Of a stretch of 64,000 nucleotides of DNA, positions 1 through 10,443 are shown piece by piece (position 1 is the first letter of the stretch; the number at the start of each line of letters is the position of its first letter). Both the position numbers and the translations under genes were made by a program. The notes beneath the pieces are model-generated. The model ran no database searches. It saw only the letters and a list, made by a program, of their open reading frames with translations, and was not told where the DNA came from. The stretch is from Zopfochytrium polystomum (lineage: Eukaryota; Chytridiomycota; Chytridiomycetes; Chytridiales; Chytridiaceae): the NCBI GenBank assembly GCA_025765615.1, contig JAIVFJ010000109.1:124001-188000 (forward strand), in the 5' to 3' direction.

Positions 1-47
1 ACTCTCTGCTTTGTCAGAGCATTCTAACCTGGAACAACCTGCAGGGA

Positions 48-269
48 GTGAGTACATCTCTTGTTTTTAGAAAACATGGTTGATTCTGCCGGAACCCCAT
101 TCAAAATTATGGGTTGCATTGGTGGGGTTTCGTGTTTGAGTTGGCTTGCTCACCACTTTCTGATCCATCTTGTTTTCTTCTTGATTTCTCTTTTTTTTTC
201 GACTTCTCTGCGCAACTCTCTTAAACGACCTGGCTTTGTCGGAACATTCTGAACAGAAACAACCTGCAG
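48..269 (+). repeat. Intron-like repeat unit, copy 1
   Basis: This stretch starts with a consensus donor (GTGAGT) and ends in CCTGCAG, with a branch-point-like CTGAAC about 20 nt before the end. It matches 808-1035 over nearly its whole length, at almost the same size (222 against 228 nt). The first 44 bases of the window look like the 3' end of a further copy (CTAAC then CCTGCAG), separated from this one by only GGA. No flanking coding sequence was recognised, so splicing is inferred from the signals alone. Confidence 0.5.
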
Positions 270-289
270 GGAGTGAAGTAAGCACTGAT

Positions 290-445
290 CTCCCACAGAG
301 AGGAGAAATGATTTGAAATCTTCAGGAGCATTTCAAATCAACCAAGGTCTGTCCATAGGTCTGTGTCCAGTGACTAGTCTTCCCACAGAGGAAAGATGAT
401 TTGAAATCATCAGGGGCATTTCAAGTAAGTTGACCTGGAGCTGCT
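290..445. repeat. Short tandem duplication
   Basis: Two imperfect copies of a block of about 60 nt (CCCACAGAG, then GATTTGAAATC, then a CAGG-GCATTTCAA motif) lie at about 290-350 and 380-440. They are followed by two copies of a GACCTGGAGCTGCT block near 430 and 490. No protein is recognisable. The tract lies between the two intron-like units and may belong to the same duplicated locus. Confidence 0.5.
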
Positions 446-769
446 TTGAGCTGCCCTGGTCCAACATTGGTTCAGACAAAGTCAGGTGACCTGGAGCTGC
501 TGTACCCTGGTTCAACATTTCTCCGAACCCATTGAGCGTGATTCTAATTGCGTTGTCCTTGCAGGAGAAGCCGAGGAAAGCAAAGCTAGAATTACTGCTG
601 TCTTCCGTCAAATAGTGACTATCTCCTTGACTCGATGGTGTATCAGTTGGAAGCCCTTCTCAAGAACGGCTGGGTCACAATCACCTAACTCTTTTCGTTG
701 GATTCAGATTAGGCTTTTCAGCTTACCCAACTTAGCCTAAGTCGCATTGGCGGCGGCGAGGGGGCCGCA

Positions 770-793
770 GCCTAGGAAGCTGGCTTCCTAGGC
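770..793. other. Perfect 11-bp palindromic hairpin
   Basis: GCCTAGGAAGC and its exact reverse complement GCTTCCTAGGC are separated by a 2-nt TG loop. It lies 15 nt upstream of the second intron-like unit. No T-tract or gene end that would make it a terminator is visible. Confidence 0.7.
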
Positions 794-807
794 TCAAATC
801 TCAACAG

Positions 808-1035
808 GTGAGTGCATCACTTTGTTTGTCCAAGACATGGTGGATTCTGCGGAAACCCCATTCAAAATTATGAGTCGCATTGGGGGGTTTTGTGTTTGAG
901 TTAGCTTGCTCACCAATTTCTGACCCATCTTTTTTTCTTGTTGATGTCTTCTTTTTTTTTTTGCTTTTGTTCACTGTGCGACTCTCGCAAATGGTCTGGC
1001 TTGATCGGATCATTCTGAATTGAACCCACTTGCAG
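808..1035 (+). repeat. Intron-like repeat unit, copy 2
   Basis: This is the counterpart of 48-269. It begins GTGAGTGCATC directly after CAACAG and ends CCACTTGCAG, with CTGAAT as a possible branch site. The body (the stretch around CATTCAAAATTATG and the GCTTGCTCACCA motif) is almost unchanged between copies. The region to 1223 holds nothing else recognised. Confidence 0.5.
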
Positions 1036-1223
1036 TTGGTAATTGTCAAATTACTTCAGTTCGTTAAATTATTTCATTTTATTTCCACCATCCCAAACTT
1101 CGCTTCATTTTTGGATTGACAATTTGTTTGCAGAGAAGGGCCTTTATGGATCAGAGCAAAGTGTCAAGACGTTGTTGGCCTTAAGGTGAACAAAAGGGTG
1201 AAGTCACTTGACTTGGAGAGTGA

Positions 1224-1531
1224 TGTTATGAATCACCCTCTGGAAACCTCTGGAGCCTTCTAGAACATTCCTCCATGGAACCTTGTGGAACCTTCTGGAA
1301 CCTTCTTTGCTTTCCTGACTTGTCTTGTTGTCATTGGTATCATTGGTATCATTGTATTACTAATTGCTCTTTCTGGAACTTTCTTTGAGTCTTGACAAGG
1401 AACACTCTCAAAAGGTATAAAAGGGGGATGGGGAACCTGTCCCATCCCTCAAGTGAATTATTGTTTCCAATACAATCATCACTCCTCTCAGTTCCTTGTC
1501 TGCCTTCTCCTGTCCTGCCATGTTCCTGACA
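1224..1531 (+). mobile_element. Solo LTR, family A, copy 1
   Basis: The unit is 308 bp, bounded by TGTTATG and CCTGACA, the TG...CA ends of retrotransposon LTRs. It is flanked by near-identical 5-bp target-site duplications (AGTGA at 1219-1223, AGCGA at 1532-1536). A same-length copy lies at 10444-10751 with about seven mismatches by eye. A TATAAAAG box lies at 1416-1423. No gag or pol sequence is attached, so it is read as a solo LTR left by recombination. The parent superfamily is unknown; the copia fragment at 52-54.6 kb has a different LTR start. Confidence 0.85.
1278..1305 (+). promoter_or_regulatory. Heat-shock-element array in LTR
   Basis: Units of GAA and TTC alternate at 5-nt spacing: GAA-CC-TTG-TG-GAA-CC-TTC-TG-GAA-CC-TTC, six units with one mismatch. 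This matches the HSF consensus nGAAnnTTCnnGAAn. A second four-unit block with one mismatch lies at 1253-1270. Both are upstream of the TATA box at 1416, as expected for an LTR promoter. Confidence 0.6.
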
Positions 1532-1869
1532 AGCGAGCTTGCTCTGTTTCTATGTCTTCTTCCTCTGGAGTTTTTCCTTTGGGTGTTTGACGCTAACTGC
1601 ATTGGCGACCATCGTTTGTATAGGGAACACGAATCCTTGAAGCATGGCCTGCAAGACTGCTCCTTCTTGTCTTCATTGAATCTTAAAGGTCCTGTAAAGT
1701 CCTTGCTGTTAGATGTTTTACTAACATAACATTCTCTTCATTCAGGGAATGCCTTCACCTCTAAAGCGGAGAAAAGTGGGTTTCCCGGCACACTTGACAG
1801 TTCTGTTTGAATGAAGAATTGTCATCTGGAAATCTGTTTGCTTCCTTCAAGAAGAACCTGGACGCAGCC
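1532..1869 (+). other. Mostly unassigned; possible upstream exon at the end
   Basis: No gene or repeat was recognised in most of this stretch. The last 60 nt before a GTGAGC donor at 1870 read openly as a Lys/Phe-rich segment. They could be the first exon of the coiled-coil gene that follows, since the donor is in a phase compatible with the acceptor at 2055-2056. Confidence 0.3.
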
Positions 1870-1880
1870 GTGAGCTTGGT

Positions 1881-1884
<4 letters not shown>

Positions 1885-1931
<47 letters not shown>
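1885..1931. repeat. (GA)n microsatellite
   Basis: An uninterrupted GA repeat of about 46 nt lies inside the probable intron 1870-2056. Apparent Arg-Glu or Ser-Leu proteins read through it on either strand are artefacts of the repeat. Confidence 0.95.
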
Positions 1932-1935
<4 letters not shown>

Positions 1936-2056
1936 CATTCGCACACTTGTCTTTTCGCGTTAATTTTTCGTCCTGCGTTTCGTGAAACTGATGACTTTCA
2001 CCCCACACACCTACAACAGAAAACAACAATAACAAAAAAAACCGAAAAACAAACAG

Positions 2057-2620
2057 GCGCTCAAGCGCGCCCACGCCGCAGCCCCCGCCGCGGCCAAATC
2101 CACCCAGTCTTCCCGCCACCGCGCCGCCGTCCGCCAGACCATTGGCCCGCGCCTGCCGCCGACTGCGACGCCCGCGCCCGCGCCGCGCCGACGCCACCGC
2201 CGCGGCCTACGCAGACTACCTGCGCGCCCAGCGACCCGCCGTGCGCGACGCCCGCGCCGCCGCGCGAGAAGAGGCCAAACACCGCGACGCCAAACGCGAC
2301 GCGCGCGAGCAACGTGCGCGCGCAGAGGCGCGCGTCGTCGAGGACGAGGTCAAGAAGGAGCTGAGGAGGGTTCGGTGGGAGGAGGGTGTCGTGCGCAGTG
2401 CGTTTCGCGAGGTGAGTGTGATCATGATGATGAATTGTCGATGATGAATGACCCGACACACACACACACACACACGCAGGAGGCCCGCAAGCTCGCGCGC
2501 GAGGAAAAGGACGCGGCGCGCAGCGCCGTTGCGCGCGCGAGGTTCAAGACGCGCGTCGACGCCGACGACACGGACGAGATGGGCTCATCGGATTTTTCAT
2601 TCAGGCAATTGTATCAGTGA
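2057..2620 (+). CDS. Ala/Arg-rich coiled-coil protein, function unknown
   Basis: A GC-rich exon opens after an AG acceptor at 2055-2056. It is spliced over an intron of about 70 nt containing a (CA)n run (GTGAGT near 2411 to the AG before 2480), and ends at TGA 2618-2620. The product is almost entirely Ala, Arg, Glu and Lys with heptad-like spacing, which indicates a long charged helix. Two frames look coding in the upstream part: one to about 2150, another after about 2190. Either a small unseen intron or a one-base indel lies between. The stop overlaps the A of the next gene's ATG by one base, which is unusual for a eukaryote and hints that one model end is wrong. No family was recognised. 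Confidence 0.45.
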   Translation, partial: ALKRAHAAAPAAAKSTQSSRHRAAVRQTIGPRLPPTATPAPAPRRRHRRGLRRLPARPATRRARRPRRRARRGQTPRRQTRRARATCARRGARRRGRGQEGAEEGSVGGGCRAQCVSRGECDHDDELSMMNDPTHTHTHTQEARKLAREEKDAARSAVARARFKTRVDADDTDEMGSSDFSFRQLYQ

Positions 2621-5256
2621 TGTCTCACCCCTCGCCGTCGCCGCCGCCTCCACCGACGACGTCTTCGTCCCAGCCCATGACGACTCCCGACGTCTCGCTC
2701 GCGGCGTCGTCTTCCTCCTCCTCCTCCCCCTCCTCCTCACCTGCCACTTCTTTAACCACCAACATGGTCCCCACCACAGCAACTGCCGCCGCCGTGGCCT
2801 TCGACCAAGCCTTTGCCTCCGGCTCGGACAACGAGGGATCGAAAGCCCCTGGCATTACCACTGCCGCTGCGATCACTGACACCGCCACCCCCCCCTCGTC
2901 ACCGCCAGATAACGGGAAAGTCGAGACGCTATTCAAGATCGTTGTGGGAGGCAGCGCATCTTTTGAGCTGCCCGCTTCCACATTCAGCACCTTCCCGGGT
3001 ACCTTCCTCCACGAGCGCACCCAGCGCATCCTGCACTTCAACAATCCGCTCACGATCGACCTCCCCGACTGCTCCCCGGCCGTCTTTCGCAAAGTCGTGC
3101 TCCCCTTTTACGACACGTCCCGCCCCTGGGAGTTTCCCCTCGCCCCCTGGGCCCCCGTCGTCCCGCCGCCCATCGAAGGCTCCATCGGCGACATTGTCGC
3201 CGCCGCGATCGCTACCGCCAACGGCAGCCCCGGCGACGTGTTCGGCGGCCGTGGCGGCAACAGCGTCAACCAGGGCGACGACAAACACGCGGCCGACGAC
3301 GAGGAGGACGAGGACGTCAGCGGCGACCTGAACCCGTTCCAAATCGACCACGACCTGCACTTCCTTTGCATCCCGTCCCCATTCGACATGCGCTGGTCTG
3401 CCGCGACCTTCTTCACCACCGACGACGGCAGACGCGCCCTCGCGCGCTCCCTCCAGGCCGCGAGATGCGTGCTGAATGACCACCATAGAGCCGCCTACAG
3501 CACCCAACGCTGGAGGACCCTCGTCGAAGACGACAAAGTCCCGCCAGCGCCGGGTGCCGCGGCAAATCCCGCGGCGCCGCCGGCGCCTGTGCCGCTCGAT
3601 CACCACCACCGCCGAGCGGCTCGACCCTTTGGAAAGAAGACTGCGCCGGCGGCGGAGGCGGCTCCCAAACGGAGACCGTTCGGTCCGCGGCCGAGGCAGC
3701 CTGAGGTCGAATCCGCGGTTGCGGCGAGCTTGAGTCCCGCCCCGGCTATTGCAGAAACGATCGAGCCCTCGCTGAAGAGAGCGGGGACAAATTCGGAACA
3801 TTCTGCGGATGGTGCGGCTTTAGTGTCGTACACTGCCTCGTTCTCCTCCTTTCCAACCACGTCGTCCAACCCTGCGTCGACAACAACAACAACTCATGAC
3901 TCTTCCTCGGCTGCGGCTGGCAAGACTTTGTTTCCCTCTACTCCGTTCTCCTTTTCGTTCCCCGCCACCACCACCTTCTCGTTCTCCACGCCTCCCGTCC
4001 CCAACGTCGACGAGAGAGTTTTCAAAATCCTCGTAGGCGAGAGCGACACCTTTGAGCTCCCCGCGTCGACCTTCACCACCTTCCCGGGCACCCTCCTGCA
4101 CGAGCGCACCCAGCGCATCCTGCAAATGAACGAACCCCTCGCGATCGACCTCCCCGACTGCTCCCCGGCCGTCTTCCGCAGAGTCGTCCTACCCTTTTAC
4201 GACACCTCCCGCCCCTGGGACTTTTCCCTCCAGCCGGCGGCGCCCGTCGTCTCCCCGCCCACAAAAGGCGACGACCTCGACGCCGTCATCGCCGCCACGG
4301 CAACCGCCGTCGCAAGCGCTGACGACGTCGAAGACGACGACGACAACGACGACATGAACCCGTTCCAAATCGACGACGACCTCCGCGCCCTCCGCATCCC
4401 GTCCCCCTTCGACCTCGCCTGGTCCTTCTCGACCTTCTCTAATTCTTTCAACGGCAAACGCGCCCTCGTCCGCTTGCGCCACGCCGCCTTTTCCGTCGAC
4501 CGCGCCCACCGTCGCGCCGTCGCCGTCGCCGAGATGTGGGTCGACCTGGTCGAGCGCCACCTCCGCGTTTTTTACGATGGCAAAACGGGGCGGTCGAACC
4601 CGTTTGACCCCGTGTTGGTCAAGGAGCATTGGTTTGAATCGTACTATTACCAGGCTGTCTCCGCCATGCCGGTGTACGCCATGTTTAGCTTTGAGGAATG
4701 GCTAGGGGGTGGGGTTTTGTTGCGAATTTTCATCGCACCTTTTCGCCCCACTTGTTTCTTCGCTCTTGTTACTGTCCCCTCCTCGCCCCCCGACTACAGG
4801 AGCTCCGCCTGCAAGACTACCTGCTCGGCAAGAAAGCCGCCAAAGAGTGGGAGCCCCCGTCGTCGCTCCGCGCGTCCGACGACGACGGCGGCGGCGGCGG
4901 CGCGTTTCAGGTGCTTCGACCACCCCCCGCGGCAGTCGCCGCCGGCTCACCGTTCCGTCCAGTCCCCTCCGCGCTGCCGCCGCCGCCACCGATTGTCTCG
5001 TTTTTCAAGCGGACGGCGGAGGGCGCCGGAAGCGACGGTGCGCTGTCTGTCGCGGGGATTGATTTGGGGGACGGGGAAGTGAGTTTTTTTTTTTTTGATT
5101 GTTATAGGGGTGTGGATAATGGTTGTTTTTCACTATTTCTTTGTTCTCTTTACTCCAACGATTCCCCGTCCCTCGGCTCCTCGCCATTACTTACTCCCCC
5201 TCCACGGACCCTTACACTTTGCCTGCCCGCAGCGTGACGGACTCGACGAAGAGTGA
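2620..5256 (+). CDS. Protein with two BTB/POZ (T1-type) domains
   Basis: Proposed exons are 2620-4713, 4800-5078 and 5233-5256 (798 aa). After a Ser/Pro/Thr-rich leader there are two copies of a domain opening FKI-VGG and running through PASTF..FPGT.LHERTQRI to DLPDCSPAVF..VVLPFYDTS, at about residues 102-175 and 465-535. This is the layout of the BTB_2 (KCTD/potassium-channel tetramerisation) fold, normally used for oligomerisation or as a cullin-3 adaptor. Each BTB is followed by a PFQID.DL...IPSPFD.xWS segment and a helical tail, so the whole block was duplicated. The second half also carries an acidic stretch. The last two exons add a low-complexity tail ending RDGLDEE. The first intron donor (GTTTTG at 4714) is weak but is the only choice that keeps frame. 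Confidence 0.7.
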
Positions 5257-5283
5257 GACCGCGTTTCAAGCCCCAACGCACCC

Positions 5284-5309
5284 TATTTTTTTTTTTTTTT
5301 TTTTTTTTT
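5284..5309. repeat. Poly(T) tract
   Basis: About 25 consecutive T residues follow the end of the double-BTB gene. It may reflect an old retro-insertion tail on the minus strand or simple slippage. Confidence 0.9.
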
Positions 5310-5575
5310 GTTTCTTGATTCTTGTAGTCCTGGTTAGATGGGGTCGTATATGGAGTATACATGTATGCGGTCCAGTGGTTGGGTGTTTGTCCCCCCGCCG
5401 TGAGACTGCTTGACTTGCTCGCAGAAGATAGGGAACAATCAAGACATGCATTGTCATGCAATGGCAAAGCTTGCCGACATCAGTATTAAACAACACAAAC
5501 CCCAACGAGCGCCCAACACAAAAAAAACACACGACTGGCGCCGACGCCGACTACCCCCCTACCTCGTTAAGGACA

Positions 5576-6355
5576 ATGTCCTCCTCGGAGCAACAACAGC
5601 AACCGTCGTCGTCATTGCCAGGGCATCGGAATCATCATCATCATCATCATCACCACAACCACCATCACCACAGCCACCACCACTCCCACCAGCGGACTCA
5701 ACGCCTCCACCGTCAAAGACAACAACAACGACCACAACGACGACGCCGGCCGGCAACACCACCACCACCACCTCCGCCACACCCAACCCTGTCGGCTCCA
5801 CCAGCACTGATCCCTCCTCTTCGAGCACTGGCACTGGCACCGCCGCCGCCACAATCCTCCTCCCTCGAGTCCTCTCCTCCTTCGTCCTCACCGCCGGAAG
5901 TCAAAGTCGAGAGCGTGTTCAAGATCATCGTGGGCGGCAGCGCGTCCTTTGAGCTGCCGGCGTCGACCTTCAGCAACTTCCCAGGCACCCTCCTGCACGA
6001 GCGCACCCAGCGCATCCTGCAGTTCAACGATCCCCTCGCGATCGGCCACCCCGACTGCTCCCCGGCCGTTTTCCTCAAAGTCGTCCTCCCCTTTTACGAC
6101 ACCTCTCGCCCCGGGGAGTTTCCCCTCGTCTCCTCGGCCCCCGACGTCCCGCCGCCCACCAAAGGCACCATCGACGATATCATCGCCGCCGCCGCCGCCG
6201 CGACCGCGACCGCGACCGACGACGACGCCGGCCCGTTCCAGATAGACTACGACCTGCAGTTCCTGTTATCCCCTCCCTCTTCAACATGGCCTGGTCCTTT
6301 GCGACCTTTTTCACTACCCCCGACGGCAAACGCCCGCGCGCTCCAGGCACAGTGA
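5576..6355 (+). pseudogene. Truncated third BTB paralogue
   Basis: The ATG at 5576 opens a Gln/His/Pro-rich leader with long CAT/CAC-encoded His runs. A BTB domain nearly identical to those in the upstream gene follows (FKIIVGG, LHERTQRI, DCSPAVF, VVLPFYDTS). Compared with the upstream copy, one base is missing near 6265, so the conserved PFD.xWS...TF segment continues in another frame. Homology stops at about 6350, where unrelated sequence begins and the ORF ends soon after. The C-terminal half is absent. It could still make a short BTB-only protein, but the simplest reading is a decaying tandem duplicate. Confidence 0.7.
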
Positions 6356-8169
6356 ATTTCATAGTCCTTGAGATTTTGGGGCCGGGAAAAAAAATTGTGG
6401 GGGACCAAAAGTTTTCGGTTTGGAGGGGTGGTCTGTCTCCAATAGTCAAAAGTTGTTTTCCCTCCGAAATTGACAGTAAGGTGTTTTTCTTACTAAATTT
6501 CAGCTTCCGATCAGAGAGAACAGATGGTTTCAAGCCATTAAGGTTCCACTGCGGCAGTCACTCTCACCGACCCATATGTGAGCCAAGCTTGAAGTCATCT
6601 GGCGTCGCAGCACAGGTGTACTGTGCATTTGCGGGGACAGAATTGAATAGTAGCGCGTGTCCACCGTCCCTGCACAGGCGCTTTGTATAGCGCGCCCGAG
6701 GTCAGAGTCGCTGTCGATCTTGCGGGCGTCTTGATACCAGCGTTGAGTTTTGGAAAATAAAAGGCAAGGACTTTTGGACAGAGTATAAGACATGGTGGGG
6801 CCGAAATGGCTGAAAGTCGTCTGCCTATTTCTTGTTTTTTCAAACGTCCTGTTCCAATGAAAAGTTATTATTTAGGTGACTAGCCCCGATGGATGAATGC
6901 ATTCCTCCGCTTTCTCTCGTTCGGCTGATCAAAAACAAATGCCCAAAGCAATTGCGAAAAGCCGAGAAGAAGACCGATTTGCCCGAAAGCCCAAAAGTTC
7001 ACCCAACACTTCTCGGTTCGTCTTGTCGAGGACCGTCTTGGTGGGTGGCACCGGAAGAAATGGTCGACATTGAGAAAAGACTTGCTGTCTTCGCAATACG
7101 CGAAAGAACCTAGGCCCGTCATGCAATTGGCACTGAGTGGCTAGCACATAGTGCCAAACCGTGTCGGCTCCCGTGCGCGGTGCAGGCTCTATCTTGGAGC
7201 CAAGCTTGACGGCCAGGCCGCGCGGATCCCCTCACAGCCGTGATTTCTCCTCAGTTCCACAATTGCGGCCGCCGTCGAGTCGCCGTAAATTATCAGAGTG
7301 GCGACGGCCCCTTCGCCAGCACCACCACGATGTCCCGCCTTACACGAATGGGAGGACGGTAAAGTTTTCCAGTTGTAACACGAATTGCACACAAGGAAAT
7401 TCATGGTAGCAGGTTCACTTTCAGCAGTGCCATCCTAATCAACAAATTGTACAGAGAGAATTGAATACTTGGAAGATGATCTTGAAGAAGACAATCTTGA
7501 AGGAGCGTGGGATGGGTTGGGGCAATCCGAGGAGGAGCTTGGCAGAACTCAACACACAAACGAAATCACACGTAAACAAACGATGCAAATGGTCTCTGTG
7601 CTAATATGACACTAAAAGTAGATGGAACTGTGGCAATTCTTCTTCAACGTGCAGAATTCCAGGACTGCACTGATATATGGTCTTACTGCATGCGAAAAAA
7701 GATAACTCATTCAGCATATGTTGAATTGTTCAGCCTCGGCATATTCAAATCTGTTGCACAGCATGTCCCTCGCTGTCTTGCCAGCCTTTCGCGAAAAGTG
7801 TGGACTGCCATAAAACCAATCTTATCGGTCCAGAAAACTGATATGTCAAAGCTGGGACGATCGCTTTGCCACCCTACTGTAGCCAGTCTACAACTTGGTC
7901 CCTTGCTGTCATTCAAACTGTTTTTGGCAAGCTCAAATACAGTTAACGCAGACGGGCTGAACTCAATGCTCGCTCTCTTCACCAATCCCTTCAGCAACTC
8001 GCCAAGGGGTTTGACATTAATGTGCTTGGGCAGACTTTCACCGTATTTGCGTATGTATGGTTCTTAGTTGGTGATATTCCTGCACGTAAAGGTGGATGTT
8101 TGCAATAAATAAGAGGGAAAACTACATGAATGACACCAATAATAGCCAGGCAAGCGTTCACTTTTGGTC
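6356..8169. other. No recognised gene
   Basis: Open frames here (for example 6889-7113 and 7606-8067) are AT-rich and show no domain I recognise. The 7606-8067 frame (about 150 aa) could be an unknown gene, or sequence flanking the LINE that starts further on. Confidence 0.3.
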
Positions 8170-10443
8170 AACTTGATAAAATGTTCTACAAGCTCGTGGT
8201 ATCACCTTTTCAGTCACCCCACTGCCCACAATAACTGCTCCTCTCTTCACGCCCAACCCTCCAATCTCAGTTTCCGGATTTGTCCGGGTGGATGACACCA
8301 ACACTCTCTCGATCTCGCTCCTCCACCTTCAGCAGCAGGCCAAAATCCTTTACGAATATCAGTCACACAACAGCATTGAGTCTAATACCTGCAAAATCTT
8401 CATTTCAGCAGCTAACATCCCAGCCAACAGCCCTCGTCAGATTCAGTGGGGCCAGACCCTTCTTCCCATCCAACCTGCCTCCATCAACTTCCGCCACCTT
8501 GGGAACTTCTTCACAGCTGATGGTTGTTCAAATTCCGCTCGCCAGCAGATCTCTGCTGCCAATTCAGATGTTCTCACTACAATCCAAGGAAAGGTGATTG
8601 GGGACAAGCTTGCAGCATACATTCTTTGTAACGTTTTACTTCCTCACATTTGTTTCCTTTGGAAATCTGCCATCCTGCCTCGCACTTTCCTTCTCAATGA
8701 AACCGCTCGTCTTCGTTGAGCCTTCAAAACCCTAGTTGGTCTTTGTTCGTTCTGCTTTTCCTTCATCCATTTTCCACCACCATATCTTATACGATGTCCC
8801 TCATCTTTACACAGAATATAGTTCAGATATGTTTGTTGATTTGCACCACCACCTCAACGACCCCTCCTTGATTGGTTCCATTACCTGCATCTTGTACCAA
8901 CGCCTTCAGTTGAAATTCTGTCAAGCCACCCCTCTTTTTACACTCCCCTTTCCTCTACTCTCTTCCCCAAAAACTTCACTGCATCTCCCATCCCCCTCCT
9001 ATTTGCGAACCAGTTCTCTATCACCTCTTCCGACCCCCCCCATTTTTTGTGTTCACGCTCACCCTGTCTCCGCTATCCCCTGGCATGTCCGCCTCAAAAC
9101 TTCTCCCTGATCTCCAACGCACTCAAACCTTCTTTTTCGAACAACTTCTCTCGCTTCGCTCAAGCCCCTCGTACTACGTGGCTGAAGCAAGACCAAGAAG
9201 TCGCTCTGCAACCTTTATCACTCCCTCTACCCCCACTTTGACACCCTCCCTACCTTTCGATCTCGTCATTTCTATAACATTCCTCCTCGATGGCGTCTCT
9301 CCAATCCATTTAACTATCCTCTCTAACCCATCCAATCCGCCCCTGCTCTCCTTGCCAGCCCCATTCCAAAAACTTTCCCCCTCCCATCCCACTCCCCTCT
9401 CTCACCGTAGATACCGATGGCTCCCTTCGCAACACGGGTTTTATGGCTGCTGCCATCGTCTCTCTCACCCCCTTTTCCTTTGCCGTTGCACTGCCCCCTA
9501 TTGCTTCTTCTTCTGCCACTGCTGAGCTCGTTGGACTCCTCTCCGCCTTGATTTCCACACTCTATCTCCCTACCCCCCTCACCATTCAACTTGACAACAG
9601 TTCTGTAGTTACCACTTGTAACTTATAATTGCTTGTTCTCTCACCCCCCAACCCCATCGCGTCCTTCTTCGCAGCCACCCTCGGCCCACATCCTGCCCCA
9701 CTCATCCCCTCTTCTCTTTTTGACACTCTTTCTGCTTCACATCACCGCAAATTTCGCTTTCAATTACTCACTGAATCCCTTCCCTCTCAATCCCGCCACC
9801 ACCTTTGGTACCTGACAGTTTATCCCAATGGCTTCTGTCATCGTTGCACCACTGAACCAGAGACCTTTTCCCACGTTTTTCGTTGCCCAGTAGCTCAGAT
9901 GCTTACCCTGCTGTTGAAAGCTCTCTTGCTTCTGCCCTCGCCGCTTGCTCTCCTTCAGACCCCTTGCACCCTTCCCTCACTCCTTTGTTCCCTTCAGACT
10001 CAACCTCCCTGAATTTCCCTCTCTGTCAACGCACCCCTCAACTTCCTCAATCTCCTTCGTGGTGTCATCCCTCAGTCCTTTTACGATATCCTTTACCACT
10101 GCAAGACGTTCCCAGCCGATGATGTTGTCACAGCTCTGGTACACATCTTCCACGATTTCCTCCTAGACGTCCATCGACTCATCTGGCGCCCTTGGTGCGA
10201 CAAGACTATCCTCTGGGAACGCAACTGCGGCAGTACACCTTCTGAGAAGCGCAGACCACTCCACCTCCACCTGCGATCCCGGTTGTGACCCCCACACCCT
10301 CCCCGGTTGCGAGCCTCACTCCTCCTGTCACGCCTTCCCCTCCTGCTTCCTCGCACTCGCTCACTCCGCAACCATCTGTCAGCGCTACTGCTTCCCTGCA
10401 ACCTCCAGCACCTCCCCTTTGCCGACAACAGCCACCTCGCACC

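Noticed and set aside
1807..2364. Open frame through the GA microsatellite with an Arg-Glu repeat
   Set aside because: The reading comes from an (AGAG)n tract lying between a donor at 1870 and an acceptor at 2056. It is most likely intron.
2929..3801. Long minus-strand frame opposite the BTB gene
   Set aside because: GC-rich coding DNA often leaves the antisense open. The BTB motifs show the plus strand is coding.
7606..8067. Possible gene or LINE N-terminal part
   Set aside because: A 150-codon frame without any recognisable RT or endonuclease motif. It is not assigned.
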